Notes: generated by a model from the letters alone, not told the origin. Positions 1 to 7,921 are shown, counted from the stretch's first letter. The stretch: 58,300 nucleotides of DNA from Salinimicrobium sp049687495 (GCA_049687495.1 JBAVJB010000068.1:1-58300); one strand, 5' to 3'. Numbers and translations: made by a program.

Positions 1-1
1 A

Positions 2-58
2 CTTATTTTTGAACCCGTCATCGAACATATTAATGCATTAGTAGCCAAAAATCATTAA
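2..58 (+). CDS. C-terminal fragment of an unidentified upstream gene
   Basis: The window opens inside an open frame that ends at a TAA at 56-58. Only 18 residues are visible, ending in HINALVAKNH. This tail is not hydrophobic and does not look like the FtsX end one might expect upstream of DUF3098-uppP in flavobacteria. The reading frame is inferred only from the absence of stops and from the sensible position of the stop before the next gene, so identity and even coding status remain open. Confidence 0.4.
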   Translation, partial: LIFEPVIEHINALVAKNH

Positions 59-82
59 GACTCACAAAACAAAAAAGACCTT

Positions 83-99
83 CAAAAATGCTATTTTTG
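83..99. repeat. Variant copy of the dispersed AAAAATGNCATTTTT palindrome
   Basis: The sequence CAAAAATGCTATTTTTG at 83-99 differs at one position from the family consensus and is flanked by a GACC/ACCTC pair of short arms, as in other copies. It lies in the 88-bp spacer upstream of the DUF3098 gene. Confidence 0.5.
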
Positions 100-146
100 T
101 AACCTCTTAAGTTTTGTACCTCTGCAATTACTGCTAAAAACAGAAT

Positions 147-401
147 ATGAACAAGAATAAAAAACCTCTTCACAAGCAGGATCTCAATTTTGTCTTTGAG
201 AAGAAGAACTATATCGTGATGGGAATCGGGCTGGCATTTATTGCCCTTGGCTTCATTCTTATGGCCGGCGGCGGCAGCGACGATCCGAATGTTTTTAACC
301 CGGAGATCTACAATTTTAGAAGAATTCGCTTAGCTCCGGCACTTGTGTTGCTGGGCTTCGGAATAGAAGTTTACGCCATCCTGCTTAACCCCCGAAAATA
401 A
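147..401 (+). CDS. DUF3098 family small membrane protein
   Basis: An 84-residue protein with a basic N-terminus and two predicted membrane segments, roughly residues 24-42 (IVMGIGLAFIALGFILMAGG) and 60-80 (LAPALVLLGFGIEVYAILL). The N-terminal lysine-rich stretch, the glycine-rich GGGSDD loop and the FNPEIYNFRRI segment fit the DUF3098 family of Bacteroidota. No function is established. In flavobacteria the family commonly sits just before uppP and truB, as here, with only 4 bp to uppP, so the three probably share one transcript for envelope and RNA maintenance. Assignment by family resemblance is good; role unknown. Confidence 0.8.
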   Translation: MNKNKKPLHKQDLNFVFEKKNYIVMGIGLAFIALGFILMAGGGSDDPNVFNPEIYNFRRIRLAPALVLLGFGIEVYAILLNPRK

Positions 402-405
402 TTAA

Positions 406-1206
406 ATGGACATTATTGATGCTGTCTACCTCGGAATCGTCCAGGGGTTGACCGAATTTTTGCCGGTTTCTTCCTCCGGGCACCTGGAGATCGCAAAAGC
501 CCTGTTGGGCGAACAAAGCCTTCCGGAAGAATCCTTGATGATCACCGTTGTACTGCATTTTGCAACTGCGCTTAGCACAATCGTGGTCTTTAGAAAAGAT
601 ATTGCCGAGATCTTTAAAGGCCTTTTTCAGTTCAAATGGAATGGGGAAACAATCTTTTCCTTAAAAATTATTCTCTCCATGATCCCTGCTGCGCTGGTAG
701 GTGTCTTTTTTGAAGAGGAACTGGAATCGCTTTTTGGAGGCGCTTTGCTTTTTGTAGGTTTCATGCTGCTTATCACAGCGCTTCTCCTCTGGCTGGCTGA
801 TAAGGCTAAAAACACCGGAAAAGCCGTAAGCTACAAAGACAGTTTTGTAATCGGGGTTGCACAGGCCATTGCCATTTTACCCGGAATTTCCCGCAGTGGC
901 GCTACGATTTCAACTTCGGTACTTCTTGGAAATGATAAAACCAAAGCCGCTCGTTTTTCGTTCCTTATGGTCGTGCCTTTGATCTTCGGAAAGATCGCAA
1001 AAGACCTGTTAAGCGGGGATCTCGTGGGCACAACTGTAGAAACTATGCCCTTGCTGGCAGGCTTTTTAGCTGCCTTCATCGCAGGTATTGCAGCCTGCAC
1101 CTGGATGATCAATCTGGTGAGAAAAAGCAAGCTTACTTATTTCGCGATCTACTGTTTTATTGTTGGAATGATCGCCATCGTTTATGAAACCGCATTTGCT
1201 GCCTGA
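406..1206 (+). CDS. uppP: Undecaprenyl-diphosphate phosphatase (UppP/BacA)
   Basis: A 266-residue polytopic inner-membrane protein that dephosphorylates undecaprenyl diphosphate to regenerate the lipid carrier for peptidoglycan and surface polysaccharide synthesis. Near the N-terminus it shows the family motif GLTEFLPVSSSGHL (about residues 14-27), which carries the catalytic Glu and the S-S-S-G-H segment, and the second signature GISRSGATIS (about residues 160-169) with the conserved Arg-Ser. Multiple hydrophobic helices follow. Length matches the usual 260-280 residues. The start ATG lies 4 bp after the DUF3098 stop, and the TGA overlaps the ATG of truB, indicating translational coupling. 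Confidence 0.97.
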   Translation: MDIIDAVYLGIVQGLTEFLPVSSSGHLEIAKALLGEQSLPEESLMITVVLHFATALSTIVVFRKDIAEIFKGLFQFKWNGETIFSLKIILSMIPAALVGVFFEEELESLFGGALLFVGFMLLITALLLWLADKAKNTGKAVSYKDSFVIGVAQAIAILPGISRSGATISTSVLLGNDKTKAARFSFLMVVPLIFGKIAKDLLSGDLVGTTVETMPLLAGFLAAFIAGIAACTWMINLVRKSKLTYFAIYCFIVGMIAIVYETAFAA

Positions 1207-1904
1207 TGACTGAAGAAGAATTTAAAGCCGGACAGATCCTTTTACTCGACAAACCACTGGAATGGACCTCCTTTCAGCTGGTAAATAAGCTGAGATGGCT
1301 TATTCGGAAGAATTTCAAGATCAAAAAGATCAAGGTTGGACATGCGGGAACTTTAGATCCGTTGGCAACCGGTTTGCTCATCATTTGTACCGGAAAGGCT
1401 ACAAAGAAGATCGAAGAGCTTCAGGGACAGGAAAAGGAATATACCGGCACTTTCACTCTTGGCGCAACCACGCCTTCCTACGATCTGGAGACCGAAATAG
1501 ATCAGACCTTCCCAACCGAACATCTTTCCGAAGAAAAAATAAGGGAAGCCACAAATGCCTTTTTAGGAGAGATAGATCAATATCCCCCGATTTATTCAGC
1601 ATTAAAGAAAGACGGGAAAAGACTGTACGAATATGCCCGCAGCGGCAAAGAGGTGGAAGTTTCGGCACGAAAAGTGCAGATTTCTGAATTCGAAATTACA
1701 GATATCTCGTTGCCAAAAGTTGCTTTTAGAGTGGTGTGCAGCAAAGGTACTTACATAAGGAGCCTGGCGCATGATTTTGGAAAACACCTGCAAACCGGCG
1801 CCCATCTTTCTGGGTTACGCCGCACGCGCATTGGCAACTATAGCGTAGAAAATGCTCATTCCATAGAATCTTTTGTAAATGAGTATCTTTCGAAGGAAGA
1901 ATGA
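1206..1904 (+). CDS. truB: tRNA pseudouridine(55) synthase TruB
   Basis: A 232-residue enzyme that converts U55 to pseudouridine in the T-loop of tRNAs. It begins with the TruB signature LLLDKPLEWTS (residues 12-22) and has the catalytic segment GHAGTLDPLATGLL (about residues 46-59), whose Asp is the nucleophile. The YPPIYSALKKDGKRLYEYAR stretch and GTYIRSLAHDFG near residues 180-191 are also typical. The C-terminal PUA-like region is short, as is usual in Bacteroidota. The ATG overlaps the stop of uppP (TGATG). Confidence 0.97.
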   Translation: MTEEEFKAGQILLLDKPLEWTSFQLVNKLRWLIRKNFKIKKIKVGHAGTLDPLATGLLIICTGKATKKIEELQGQEKEYTGTFTLGATTPSYDLETEIDQTFPTEHLSEEKIREATNAFLGEIDQYPPIYSALKKDGKRLYEYARSGKEVEVSARKVQISEFEITDISLPKVAFRVVCSKGTYIRSLAHDFGKHLQTGAHLSGLRRTRIGNYSVENAHSIESFVNEYLSKEE

Positions 1905-1913
1905 ATCAAAATT

Positions 1914-2633
1914 ATGGGGTTTTTTGACAGGCATAAGGCGCTTATCATTACTTCACTTCTTTTTTCGATCCTGATCCTGGCGATGTACAACATCAATGTT
2001 TCAAATTCGAACAAGAAAGTGAGGGAAACCCTTATTGAGCTGAATGACCTGAGACAGGAAGCTCAAAAACAGGAAGAGGAGCAACAAAAGCAGGAGCCCA
2101 AACCGGCTGCAAAACAGCCCCGGCTGCAGACTCACCAGGCCTTCAATGAGAATCGCGCCGAGAGTGAGACCAATGTAAAGTCACGGCTTGATGAGATCTT
2201 CGAGAAGAATTCGGCTCAACAGAAAGCAGCTGAAGAAGAAAGTTCTAATCCTGCCAAAGGAGCCTATGATCTTTCTAATATGCCTGCTAAAAAATCCCAA
2301 AAAGCCTCAACAGGCAACAATACTTCCAAAGAAATTTCGAGCAAAGAAGGCTCTTACAGGAACAGCTCCATTTCCTTTTCGCTTGTGGGACGCCGGGCGA
2401 TCTTTATCCCCAACCCTGTTTACACCTGCGACACGGCCGGTAAGATCGTGGTGAACATCGAAGTGAATGCCCAGGGTGCCGTGACCGGTACTTCAATCAA
2501 TAGATCCAGCTCCACTTCCAGCAATGAATGTCTCATTGACCAGGCGCTGAAATATGCTGCAGAAGCCACTTTTTCAAACAAATCGGGAAGTGATTCACAA
2601 CCCGGGACCATAACCTATAATTTCCAAAGATGA
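1914..2633 (+). CDS. TonB-like energy-transducer family protein
   Basis: A 239-residue protein with one N-terminal membrane segment (about residues 10-28, ALIITSLLFSILILAMY), a long charged region rich in Glu, Gln, Lys and Ala (residues 35-150, likely coiled coil and extended periplasmic spacer), and a C-terminal TonB-like fold around residues 165-239 (GKIVVNIEVNAQGAVTGTSI, then CLIDQALKYAAEATF). This arrangement is that of TonB/TolA-type linkers of Bacteroidota, which carry proton-motive energy to outer-membrane receptors. No exbB or exbD gene is adjacent, so a specific partner cannot be named. Its stop overlaps the start of the next gene (ATGA). Confidence 0.7.
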   Translation: MGFFDRHKALIITSLLFSILILAMYNINVSNSNKKVRETLIELNDLRQEAQKQEEEQQKQEPKPAAKQPRLQTHQAFNENRAESETNVKSRLDEIFEKNSAQQKAAEEESSNPAKGAYDLSNMPAKKSQKASTGNNTSKEISSKEGSYRNSSISFSLVGRRAIFIPNPVYTCDTAGKIVVNIEVNAQGAVTGTSINRSSSTSSNECLIDQALKYAAEATFSNKSGSDSQPGTITYNFQR

Positions 2634-3211
2634 TGACACAAAAGAATCGCTGTGGCTGGTGTGAAGGCGATGCCTCGTATGAAGCTTACCACGATGAGGA
2701 ATGGGGCGTGCCGCTATACAACGACGAAAAGCTGTTTGAATTTCTCATTTTAGAAACCTTCCAGGCAGGGTTAAGCTGGATCACGATCCTTCGGAAAAGG
2801 GAAAATTTCAGGCAGGCCTTTGACAGGTTCGATTACAGGAAAATGGCAAATTATTCCGAAGAAAAAGTACAGCAATTGCTGCAGGACAGCGGAATTATTC
2901 GGAATGAACAAAAGATTCGCGCCAGTGTAGCCAATGCCGAAGCTTTTATGCAAATTCAGGAGGAATTCGGTTCTTTCTCAAAATACATCTGGAGCTTTGT
3001 TGACCATAAACCGCTGCAAAACGAGCTGCAGAATTACAAAGAAGCACCTGCAAAGACCAATCTAAGCATAAACATCAGCAAAGATCTTAAGAAGCGCGGT
3101 TTCAAATTTGTGGGGCCTACCGTGGTTTACGCCCACATGCAGGCGACCGGAATGGTCAATGACCATGAGCTCAGCTGCTTTAGACATCCCGAAGTAAAAG
3201 AATTAGCGTAA
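2630..3211 (+). CDS. tag: DNA-3-methyladenine glycosylase I
   Basis: A 193-residue base-excision repair enzyme that removes 3-methyladenine from alkylated DNA. The N-terminal RCGWC-EGDASYEAYHDEEWG block and the C-terminal HELSCFRH segment provide the Cys and His zinc ligands of the Tag family. FEFLILETFQAGLSWITIL is the family helix-hairpin region. Length fits E. coli Tag (187 residues). Two ATGs are in tandem (MMTQ), and the first overlaps the stop of the upstream TonB-like gene by 4 bp, suggesting co-translation. It faces aat convergently. Confidence 0.96.
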   Translation: MMTQKNRCGWCEGDASYEAYHDEEWGVPLYNDEKLFEFLILETFQAGLSWITILRKRENFRQAFDRFDYRKMANYSEEKVQQLLQDSGIIRNEQKIRASVANAEAFMQIQEEFGSFSKYIWSFVDHKPLQNELQNYKEAPAKTNLSINISKDLKKRGFKFVGPTVVYAHMQATGMVNDHELSCFRHPEVKELA

Positions 3212-3223
3212 AATAAGAGGTGC

Positions 3224-3240
3224 CAAAAATGACATTTTTG
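3224..3240. repeat. Dispersed palindrome copy between convergent tag and aat
   Basis: CAAAAATGACATTTTTG at 3224-3240 is a perfect copy of the 15-mer core AAAAATGNCATTTTT with C/G ends. It sits in the 37-bp spacer where tag (plus) and aat (minus) converge. Outer arms pair poorly here, so only the core symmetry is conserved. Confidence 0.85.
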
Positions 3241-3248
3241 ACAGGTCT

Positions 3249-3896
3249 TTAGCCGGAGCTATTCAGGTATTTCAAAAACTCTTCCCGCGGAATTTCTTCG
3301 GCACCCAAACTGGCCAGGTGGTCTGTATAGATCTGGCAATCGATGAGCCGCACCCTGCGTTCCTTCAGTTTTTCAACCATTTTTATGAACCCGTACTTGG
3401 AGGCATTGCTTACTTTGGTGAACATGCTCTCTCCGCAGAAGACGTTCTGCTCTTTTAGGAAAATTCCGTAGATGCCGCCTACCAATTGGCCTTCCTGCCA
3501 CACCTCGACAGATTCTGCCCAGCTCAGCTCGTGCAGCTTAGAATAAGCCTCCTGCATTTCCCGTGTGATCCATGTGCCCTCCTGGCCTTCACGTTTGGCC
3601 GCAGCACAGTTCGCGATCACTTCCTCAAAAGCCTTATTGAAGGTCACCTCAAAAACCTCTTTTTTGAGCAGTTGTTTCATGCTCTTAGAGATCTTGAGTT
3701 TTCCAGGAAAAAGCACCATCCGCGGATCGGGACTCCACCACAAGATAGGCTGGGAGCTGTCATACCACGGGAAAATTCCGTGAGTATAAGCCTGGATGAG
3801 CCTTTCGGGAGAAAGATCTCCTCCAAAAGCGAGCAGCCCCAGAGCATTTGCGGATTCCACAGGTGGAAAATCGTCATTTTCGGTAAGGAACTTCAA
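3249..3896 (-). CDS. aat: Leucyl/phenylalanyl-tRNA-protein transferase
   Basis: A 215-residue enzyme that attaches Leu or Phe from aminoacyl-tRNA to N-terminal Arg or Lys of proteins, marking them for the ClpS-ClpAP N-end rule pathway. The signature GIFPWYDSSQPILWWSPDPR (about residues 40-59) and the GGIYGIFLKEQNVFCGESMF stretch (about residues 145-164) are diagnostic. Length is close to the usual 200-235 residues. The gene is separated from the upstream minus-strand genes by a strong terminator hairpin at 3922-3952, so it probably has its own promoter in the short stretch after that hairpin. Confidence 0.97.
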   Translation of the reverse strand: MKFLTENDDFPPVESANALGLLAFGGDLSPERLIQAYTHGIFPWYDSSQPILWWSPDPRMVLFPGKLKISKSMKQLLKKEVFEVTFNKAFEEVIANCAAAKREGQEGTWITREMQEAYSKLHELSWAESVEVWQEGQLVGGIYGIFLKEQNVFCGESMFTKVSNASKYGFIKMVEKLKERRVRLIDCQIYTDHLASLGAEEIPREEFLKYLNSSG

Positions 3897-3921
3897 ACTG
3901 TCTTGTTTTGCTTCTGAAAAT

Positions 3922-3952
3922 AAAAAAAGCCCGGCACTTTTAAATGCCGGGC
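3922..3952 (-). terminator. Intrinsic terminator of the flavin reductase-DUF3127 operon
   Basis: On the minus strand the sequence GCCCGGCA, an eight-base loop and TGCCGGGC is followed by seven T residues (3922-3928). It lies 24 bp past the DUF3127 stop, with perfect GC-rich pairing, and is a textbook rho-independent terminator. Confidence 0.9.
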
Positions 3953-3975
3953 CGAAGAAATATCATTTTAACCGA

Positions 3976-4347
3976 TTAGAACGGAAGATCGTCAAAATCT
4001 TCGTCGTTCATATCGTTTGCAGGCTCAAACTGGTCTGCAGGTGGCACAGCCGCGCCAGAAGGCTGTTGTGCAGCAAGATTCTCGATTCTCCATCCCTGTA
4101 TAGAGTTGAAGTATTTTGTCTCTCCCTGTGGGTTCACCCACTCTCTTCCGCGAAGGTTGATCCCTATCTTTACAGGCTGTCCCACGGCATAGTTGTTCAA
4201 AAGGTCACATTTATCCTGCACAAATTCCACGAGAATGTGCTGCGGATATTGCTCCTCTGTCGTCACCACCACCTCACGCTTTTGAAAACCATTGTTTCCG
4301 AAAGTTTTGGTTTGGCCTATCATTTTAATTTTCCCTTGTACTTCCAT
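3976..4347 (-). CDS. DUF3127 OB-fold protein with SSB-type acidic tail
   Basis: A 123-residue protein beginning with MEVQGKIKMIGQTKTFGNNG and continuing with beta-rich segments (REVVVTTEEQYPQHILVEF, KIGINLRGREWV) as in DUF3127, a Bacteroidota family predicted to have an OB fold. After a low-complexity linker with QQPSGAAVPPADQ the protein ends in DMNDEDFDDLPF. That end is very like the C-terminal tip of bacterial SSB, and like the tip of the ssb encoded at 30986-31453 in this same window (EEDEDDLPF). By analogy the tip could recruit DNA repair or replication partners. DNA binding itself is inferred, not shown. The gene is 1 bp downstream of the flavin reductase-like gene. Confidence 0.8.
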   Translation of the reverse strand: MEVQGKIKMIGQTKTFGNNGFQKREVVVTTEEQYPQHILVEFVQDKCDLLNNYAVGQPVKIGINLRGREWVNPQGETKYFNSIQGWRIENLAAQQPSGAAVPPADQFEPANDMNDEDFDDLPF

Positions 4348-4348
4348 A

Positions 4349-5218
4349 TCACATTTTTTTTGCTAATAATATTTTCCAGGCTTCTGCCGGTTCGTCTTTT
4401 TCCAATAATTTTTTGGCCCTTTCATGCAGCTGCTCTTCCTTTTCTTCGGAAAGCTGCTCCTCATGATTGTCCAAATATTCCTTCACTTCTTCTGCTGAAG
4501 GTAAGCGCTCCACATTACCCAGTTTCCCCAGGTCATTTCCCGTAAGCACCTTTGAATTCCTGATCTCTTCAGAAATTGAATCTACACCTATTCCCAACGT
4601 CTGCAGCGGTTTTGGCACCTCGAACATGCCGGGAGTGGCACGGGTATACCAGTTGCCGCCCATGCGTGCAACCAGGTCTATTTTATGCTGATCAATATAG
4701 CCTTTTTCGTCTAAAATATCCTCGCGAATATGCATTTTTAGCACCTCACAGATCACCAGGTTTCCGGCACCGCCTTCAGTCCCTGTTTCTACAACTTCGT
4801 TGATCCTGCACTCGAACTGAACCGGGGATTCGGCTACCCTGAAAGGTTTTACAAGATCAGACTTCAGCATGGTCAAACCTGCTTTTTCAAACTCGTTGAC
4901 CCCTTCGTCATACTCGGTGCTGGAAAGCGAAACCTGCTGCACGATGTCATAGTTCACAACATTGATCACTACCTCTCCTGTCGCCTTGGCGTTATTGTAA
5001 GTGTGCTTTACCGTATTGTCCCTTCCCCGGCGGGCGGGAGAAAAGATGAGAATTGGAGGATTTGCTCCAAAAACATTAAAAAAGCTAAACGGACTCAAAT
5101 TTGGCCTGCCCTCTGCATCAATGGTACTGGCAAAGGCAATAGGCCTTGGCCCTACCGCACCCAGCAAATACTGGTGCAACTTTGGAACAGGTGTTTCTTT
5201 TGGATCTATGCTGAGCAT
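4349..5218 (-). CDS. Flavin reductase-like (FMN-binding split-barrel) family protein
   Basis: The N-terminal 190 residues match the flavin reductase-like split barrel: LLGAVGPRPIAFAST, then LSPFSFFNVFGANPPILIFSP and a GGAGNLVICEVL segment. Such proteins bind FMN and often reduce flavin with NAD(P)H or act in unknown redox steps. About 100 C-terminal residues form a charged helical extension (NHEEQLSEEKEEQLHERAKK) not needed for the barrel. I chose the internal ATG at 5218 (MLSIDPKETP) because homologous N-termini begin there; an upstream ATG at 5275 would add 19 residues with no family resemblance. Its substrate is unknown. It is followed directly by the DUF3127 gene. Confidence 0.8.
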   Translation of the reverse strand: MLSIDPKETPVPKLHQYLLGAVGPRPIAFASTIDAEGRPNLSPFSFFNVFGANPPILIFSPARRGRDNTVKHTYNNAKATGEVVINVVNYDIVQQVSLSSTEYDEGVNEFEKAGLTMLKSDLVKPFRVAESPVQFECRINEVVETGTEGGAGNLVICEVLKMHIREDILDEKGYIDQHKIDLVARMGGNWYTRATPGMFEVPKPLQTLGIGVDSISEEIRNSKVLTGNDLGKLGNVERLPSAEEVKEYLDNHEEQLSEEKEEQLHERAKKLLEKDEPAEAWKILLAKKM

Positions 5219-5329
5219 GCGAAATTTTTGACAAAGGTAATGAAACCCGTGCGTGAATGAAAAACCGCCGCTCACAATATTAGTTTCCTGAAAACGCTTA
5301 TATTTAAACGCAACAAAAGCAATGCCTTC

Positions 5330-6493
5330 ATGAGGTTTTCAGACAAACGGAACTTTCGCCGCTGGCTCATCATCATCACCTCTCTCTTTATTGTCACCCT
5401 CATCGTTTGGAACGCCGTTTCTTTTTTCCAGAGGATCAAAGAGGAAGAAAGGCGAAAAATGAACATCTGGGCCTCGGCCCAGGTTTACCTCGACCAGGTG
5501 GACACAGATACCGGGCTGGACCTCTACCTTGCCATCGTCAACAGCAATTCCAGCATTCCCACCATTCTTGTAGATGAGAACGGCAAAATTGTTGACGCCT
5601 TGAATATCCCAAAGGAGTTAAAGAACAATGAGGAAGCGCTGCAGGATTTCCTGCAGGAGCTAAAGAGCGATAATGAACCTATTGAAATGGACCTGGGAGA
5701 AGGACGCGTCAACCAGGTTTACTACGGAAATTCGCCCATGCTCAATAAGCTGAAGTATTATCCGCTGGCGCTCATTTTGATCATCATCCTGTTTATTGGG
5801 ATGATCTACTTCTTTTACACCACCACGAGATCCAGTGAGCAGAACAAGCTTTGGGCGGGAATGGCCAAGGAAACCGCGCACCAGATAGGTACGCCGCTTT
5901 CTTCCTTAATTGGTTGGACAGAAATTTTGAAGGAGGAGCACGTAAATCCTCTTTACATCAAGGAGATCGAAAAAGATGTGGATCGCCTGCAAACGATTAC
6001 CGAACGTTTCTCGAAAATAGGATCGGCGCCCACGCTTTTGCCCGTGGATATTGTTGATAAAACCAAAGATTCTTTTGAATACCTAAAGGCGCGCAGCTCA
6101 AAACTCATCGATTTCAAGCTCAATCTGCCAGACGACAGAATTCTGGTGAACCTCAACGCGCAGCTTTACAGCTGGACCATTGAGAACCTGGTGAGAAATG
6201 CCATTGACGCCATGAAAGGAAAGGGAGAGCTGGAAATAAGCCTAAAACAGGACTCAAAGCACGTGCACATCTACATAAGAGATACCGGAAAAGGCATTTC
6301 AAAAAGCAAGTATAAGCAAATCTTTGAACCCGGCTTTACCACCAAACAACGCGGATGGGGCCTCGGGCTTTCACTGGCCAAACGTATTATCGAAAAATAT
6401 CACCGCGGAAGGATCAAGGTGCTCAAGAGCGAGATCAACAAAGGTACCACCTTCGAGATCCTGCTGCACAAAGCTAAAATTGCTGCATCCTAA
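5330..6493 (+). CDS. Membrane sensor histidine kinase (NtrY-like, no receiver)
   Basis: A 387-residue kinase with two membrane segments (about residues 12-32 and 145-165, the second LALILIIILFIGMIYFFY) that bracket a periplasmic sensing region of about 110 residues. The DHp domain has the H-box AHQIGTPLSSLIGW with the phosphorylated His near residue 184, followed by the catalytic ATPase domain with N-box ENLVRNAIDAM, G1-box DTGKGIS and G2-box GWGLGLSLAKRI. No HAMP domain or receiver is seen and no response regulator is adjacent. It starts 112 bp from the divergent flavin reductase-like gene and its last 20 bp overlap the convergent thioesterase gene. Confidence 0.93.
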   Translation: MRFSDKRNFRRWLIIITSLFIVTLIVWNAVSFFQRIKEEERRKMNIWASAQVYLDQVDTDTGLDLYLAIVNSNSSIPTILVDENGKIVDALNIPKELKNNEEALQDFLQELKSDNEPIEMDLGEGRVNQVYYGNSPMLNKLKYYPLALILIIILFIGMIYFFYTTTRSSEQNKLWAGMAKETAHQIGTPLSSLIGWTEILKEEHVNPLYIKEIEKDVDRLQTITERFSKIGSAPTLLPVDIVDKTKDSFEYLKARSSKLIDFKLNLPDDRILVNLNAQLYSWTIENLVRNAIDAMKGKGELEISLKQDSKHVHIYIRDTGKGISKSKYKQIFEPGFTTKQRGWGLGLSLAKRIIEKYHRGRIKVLKSEINKGTTFEILLHKAKIAAS

Positions 6494-6884
6494 GCTTCAG
6501 ATCTTTCGGGATAGGCAGGGACTCTTCATGTGAAAAATCATAAAAAACGGCAATGTCCTGCCCCTGGGCACAAATCTCTCCGTCTTCATCAATGATCACC
6601 TGGTCAAGCGCAAAACTGCTGGTCTTAATGTAAGCCAGCTTGGTCTTGACTATGGCAGTTCCCGGGTAGAACAACGGCTTCTTAAAATCGCAGTGTGTCG
6701 ATACCAGGATAGCGCCTTTTTTTGCTTCGGAATAAAGCGTAGACAGGCCTGTAGCCTCCCAAAAATTCACCCTTCCCGATTGTAAGAACCTGATAAAAGT
6801 GAGGTTGTTCACGTGCTTATACACGTCAAGATCGCTAAAGTCTATGCGCAGCTCCAGCGACAGTTTATAGTCGTCAAGGTTCAT
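6474..6884 (-). CDS. Acyl-CoA thioesterase family (4HBT hotdog) protein
   Basis: A 136-residue hotdog-fold protein. The segment DLDVYKHVNNLTFIRFLQSGR (here the core VYKHVNNLTFIRF) corresponds to the 4-hydroxybenzoyl-CoA/acyl-CoA thioesterase active-site helix with its Asp and His-Val-Asn-Asn. The middle (HCDFKKPLFYPGTAIVKTKL) and end (GQDIAVFYDF) strands also fit. It likely hydrolyses acyl thioesters in the cytoplasm; substrate is unknown. The ATG overlaps the stop of the HIT gene, implying an operon, and its 3' end overlaps the sensor kinase gene on the other strand by 20 bp. Confidence 0.85.
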   Translation of the reverse strand: MNLDDYKLSLELRIDFSDLDVYKHVNNLTFIRFLQSGRVNFWEATGLSTLYSEAKKGAILVSTHCDFKKPLFYPGTAIVKTKLAYIKTSSFALDQVIIDEDGEICAQGQDIAVFYDFSHEESLPIPKDLKLRMQQF

Positions 6885-7273
6885 TATATGTGAGATTTGA
6901 TATCGTTGGCGATCTTTTCAAATTCGGCTTCAGAGAAGGACTGGCTTTGTGCGAAATTCATATCGCCCATAGAATTTAGCGGAATAAGATGTACGTGCAC
7001 GTGTGGCACTTCCAGTCCTACAACGGCCATTCCTACTCTCTTGCAGGAAATGACCTTTTCGATGCCCCTGGCGACTTTTCGGGAAAAAGACATGAGCCCC
7101 ATGTAGGTCTCCTCGTCAAGGTCAAAGACCTTGTTGACCTCCTTTTTTGGAATACACAAGGTGTGGCCCTTTGTGTTGGGCCTGATATCTAAAAAGGCGA
7201 GAAAACTGTCATTTTCGGCGACTTTATATGCGGGGACTTCCCCATTGATGATCTTCGTAAAAAGCGTTGACAT
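6884..7273 (-). CDS. HIT family nucleotide hydrolase
   Basis: A 129-residue histidine triad protein. The motif HVHVHLIPL (about residues 93-101) contains the His-x-His-x-His active site, and the N-terminal LFTKIINGEVPAYKVAEND with FLDIRPNTKGHTLCIPKKE is typical of the Hint/PKCI branch. Such proteins hydrolyse adenosine phosphoramidates and related nucleotides in the cytoplasm. Length is normal for the branch. It sits between greA, from which a terminator separates it, and the thioesterase gene it overlaps. Confidence 0.93.
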   Translation of the reverse strand: MSTLFTKIINGEVPAYKVAENDSFLAFLDIRPNTKGHTLCIPKKEVNKVFDLDEETYMGLMSFSRKVARGIEKVISCKRVGMAVVGLEVPHVHVHLIPLNSMGDMNFAQSQSFSEAEFEKIANDIKSHI

Positions 7274-7337
7274 AACTTCAGGTTTATTGTTGACACAATT
7301 TAGACAATTTCCTTTAACAGCTCAAGACCTGCTAAAA

Positions 7338-7364
7338 CAAAAAAATCCTTTCCGAAGAAAGGAT
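7338..7364 (-). terminator. Intrinsic terminator of greA
   Basis: Minus-strand ATCCTTTC-TTCG-GAAAGGAT followed by a run of T (7338-7344), 26 bp past the greA stop. A UUCG tetraloop caps the stem. Confidence 0.85.
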
Positions 7365-7390
7365 CTTAAAATTTCGCTTTTTTGAAGACT

Positions 7391-7867
7391 TTAGTCGCGG
7401 GTGATCTCCAGGATCTCGAACTTAAGGTTGCCGCTTGGCACCTGCACTTCGGCTACTTCTCCCACTTTCTTTCCTAAAAGGCCTTTTCCAATAGGGCTGT
7501 CAACAGAGATCTTTCCGGTTTTAAGATCGGCTTCACTTTGTGCGACCAGCTTATATTTCATCTCGGCACTATTAGTAAGATTCTTGATCTTTACTGTAGA
7601 ATGCACCAAAGCTTTGGACATATCCAGCTGAGATTCGTCTATTAATCTCGCATTGGAATAGATCTCCTCAAGTTTGGCGATCTTCATTTCAAGAAGGCCC
7701 TGCGCCTCTTTGGCAGCGTCATACTCGGCATTCTCACTAAGGTCACCTTTATCCCTGGCTTCAGCAATAGCCTGCGAAGCACGTGGACGTTCCACATCTT
7801 TTAACTGGTTGAGCTCGTCCTTCAGTTTCTTAAGTCCGTCTGCGGTATAATACGATACTTTACTCAT
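7391..7867 (-). CDS. greA: Transcription elongation factor GreA
   Basis: A 158-residue cleavage factor that inserts its coiled coil into the RNA polymerase secondary channel and rescues backtracked complexes. MSKVSYYTADGLKKLKDELN opens the N-terminal coiled coil; the tip segment DLSENAEYDAAKEAQGL (about residues 43-59) has the acidic Asp and Glu needed for cleavage; the C-terminal FKBP-like domain includes DSPIGKGLLGKKVGE. I use the ATG at 7867: the frame extends upstream to 7924, but those residues are read from a terminator-like hairpin and lack homology. The leader is unusual, see the hairpin at 7887-7918. Confidence 0.96.
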   Translation of the reverse strand: MSKVSYYTADGLKKLKDELNQLKDVERPRASQAIAEARDKGDLSENAEYDAAKEAQGLLEMKIAKLEEIYSNARLIDESQLDMSKALVHSTVKIKNLTNSAEMKYKLVAQSEADLKTGKISVDSPIGKGLLGKKVGEVAEVQVPSGNLKFEILEITRD

Positions 7868-7886
7868 ATCTTCATCGTTTATATAA

Positions 7887-7918
7887 ATAGAAAAAATCCC
7901 ATTCGCCGACGGGATTTT
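7887..7918 (-). promoter_or_regulatory. Terminator-like hairpin at the 5' end of the greA mRNA
   Basis: Minus-strand AAAATCCC, a ten-base loop that can itself pair (TCG-G-CGA), then GGGATTTT continuing as a T tract. It lies between the predicted promoter and the greA start, with no upstream gene to terminate. It could attenuate greA, or act as a stabilising 5' hairpin. The structure is seen; the role is inferred. Confidence 0.6.
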
Positions 7919-7921
7919 AAA

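Noticed and set aside
1..58. Upstream partial gene read as FtsX
   Set aside because: FtsX often lies near uppP in flavobacteria, but the visible 18-residue end is not like a FtsX membrane C-terminus.
1295..1687. Long plus-strand frame inside truB
   Set aside because: It is in another frame of a clear TruB gene, has no domain and is rich in Arg/Gly as shadow frames are.
3796..4545. 249-codon plus-strand frame across aat, DUF3127 and flavin reductase genes
   Set aside because: It is antisense to three recognised genes, crosses a terminator, and its product has no recognisable family.
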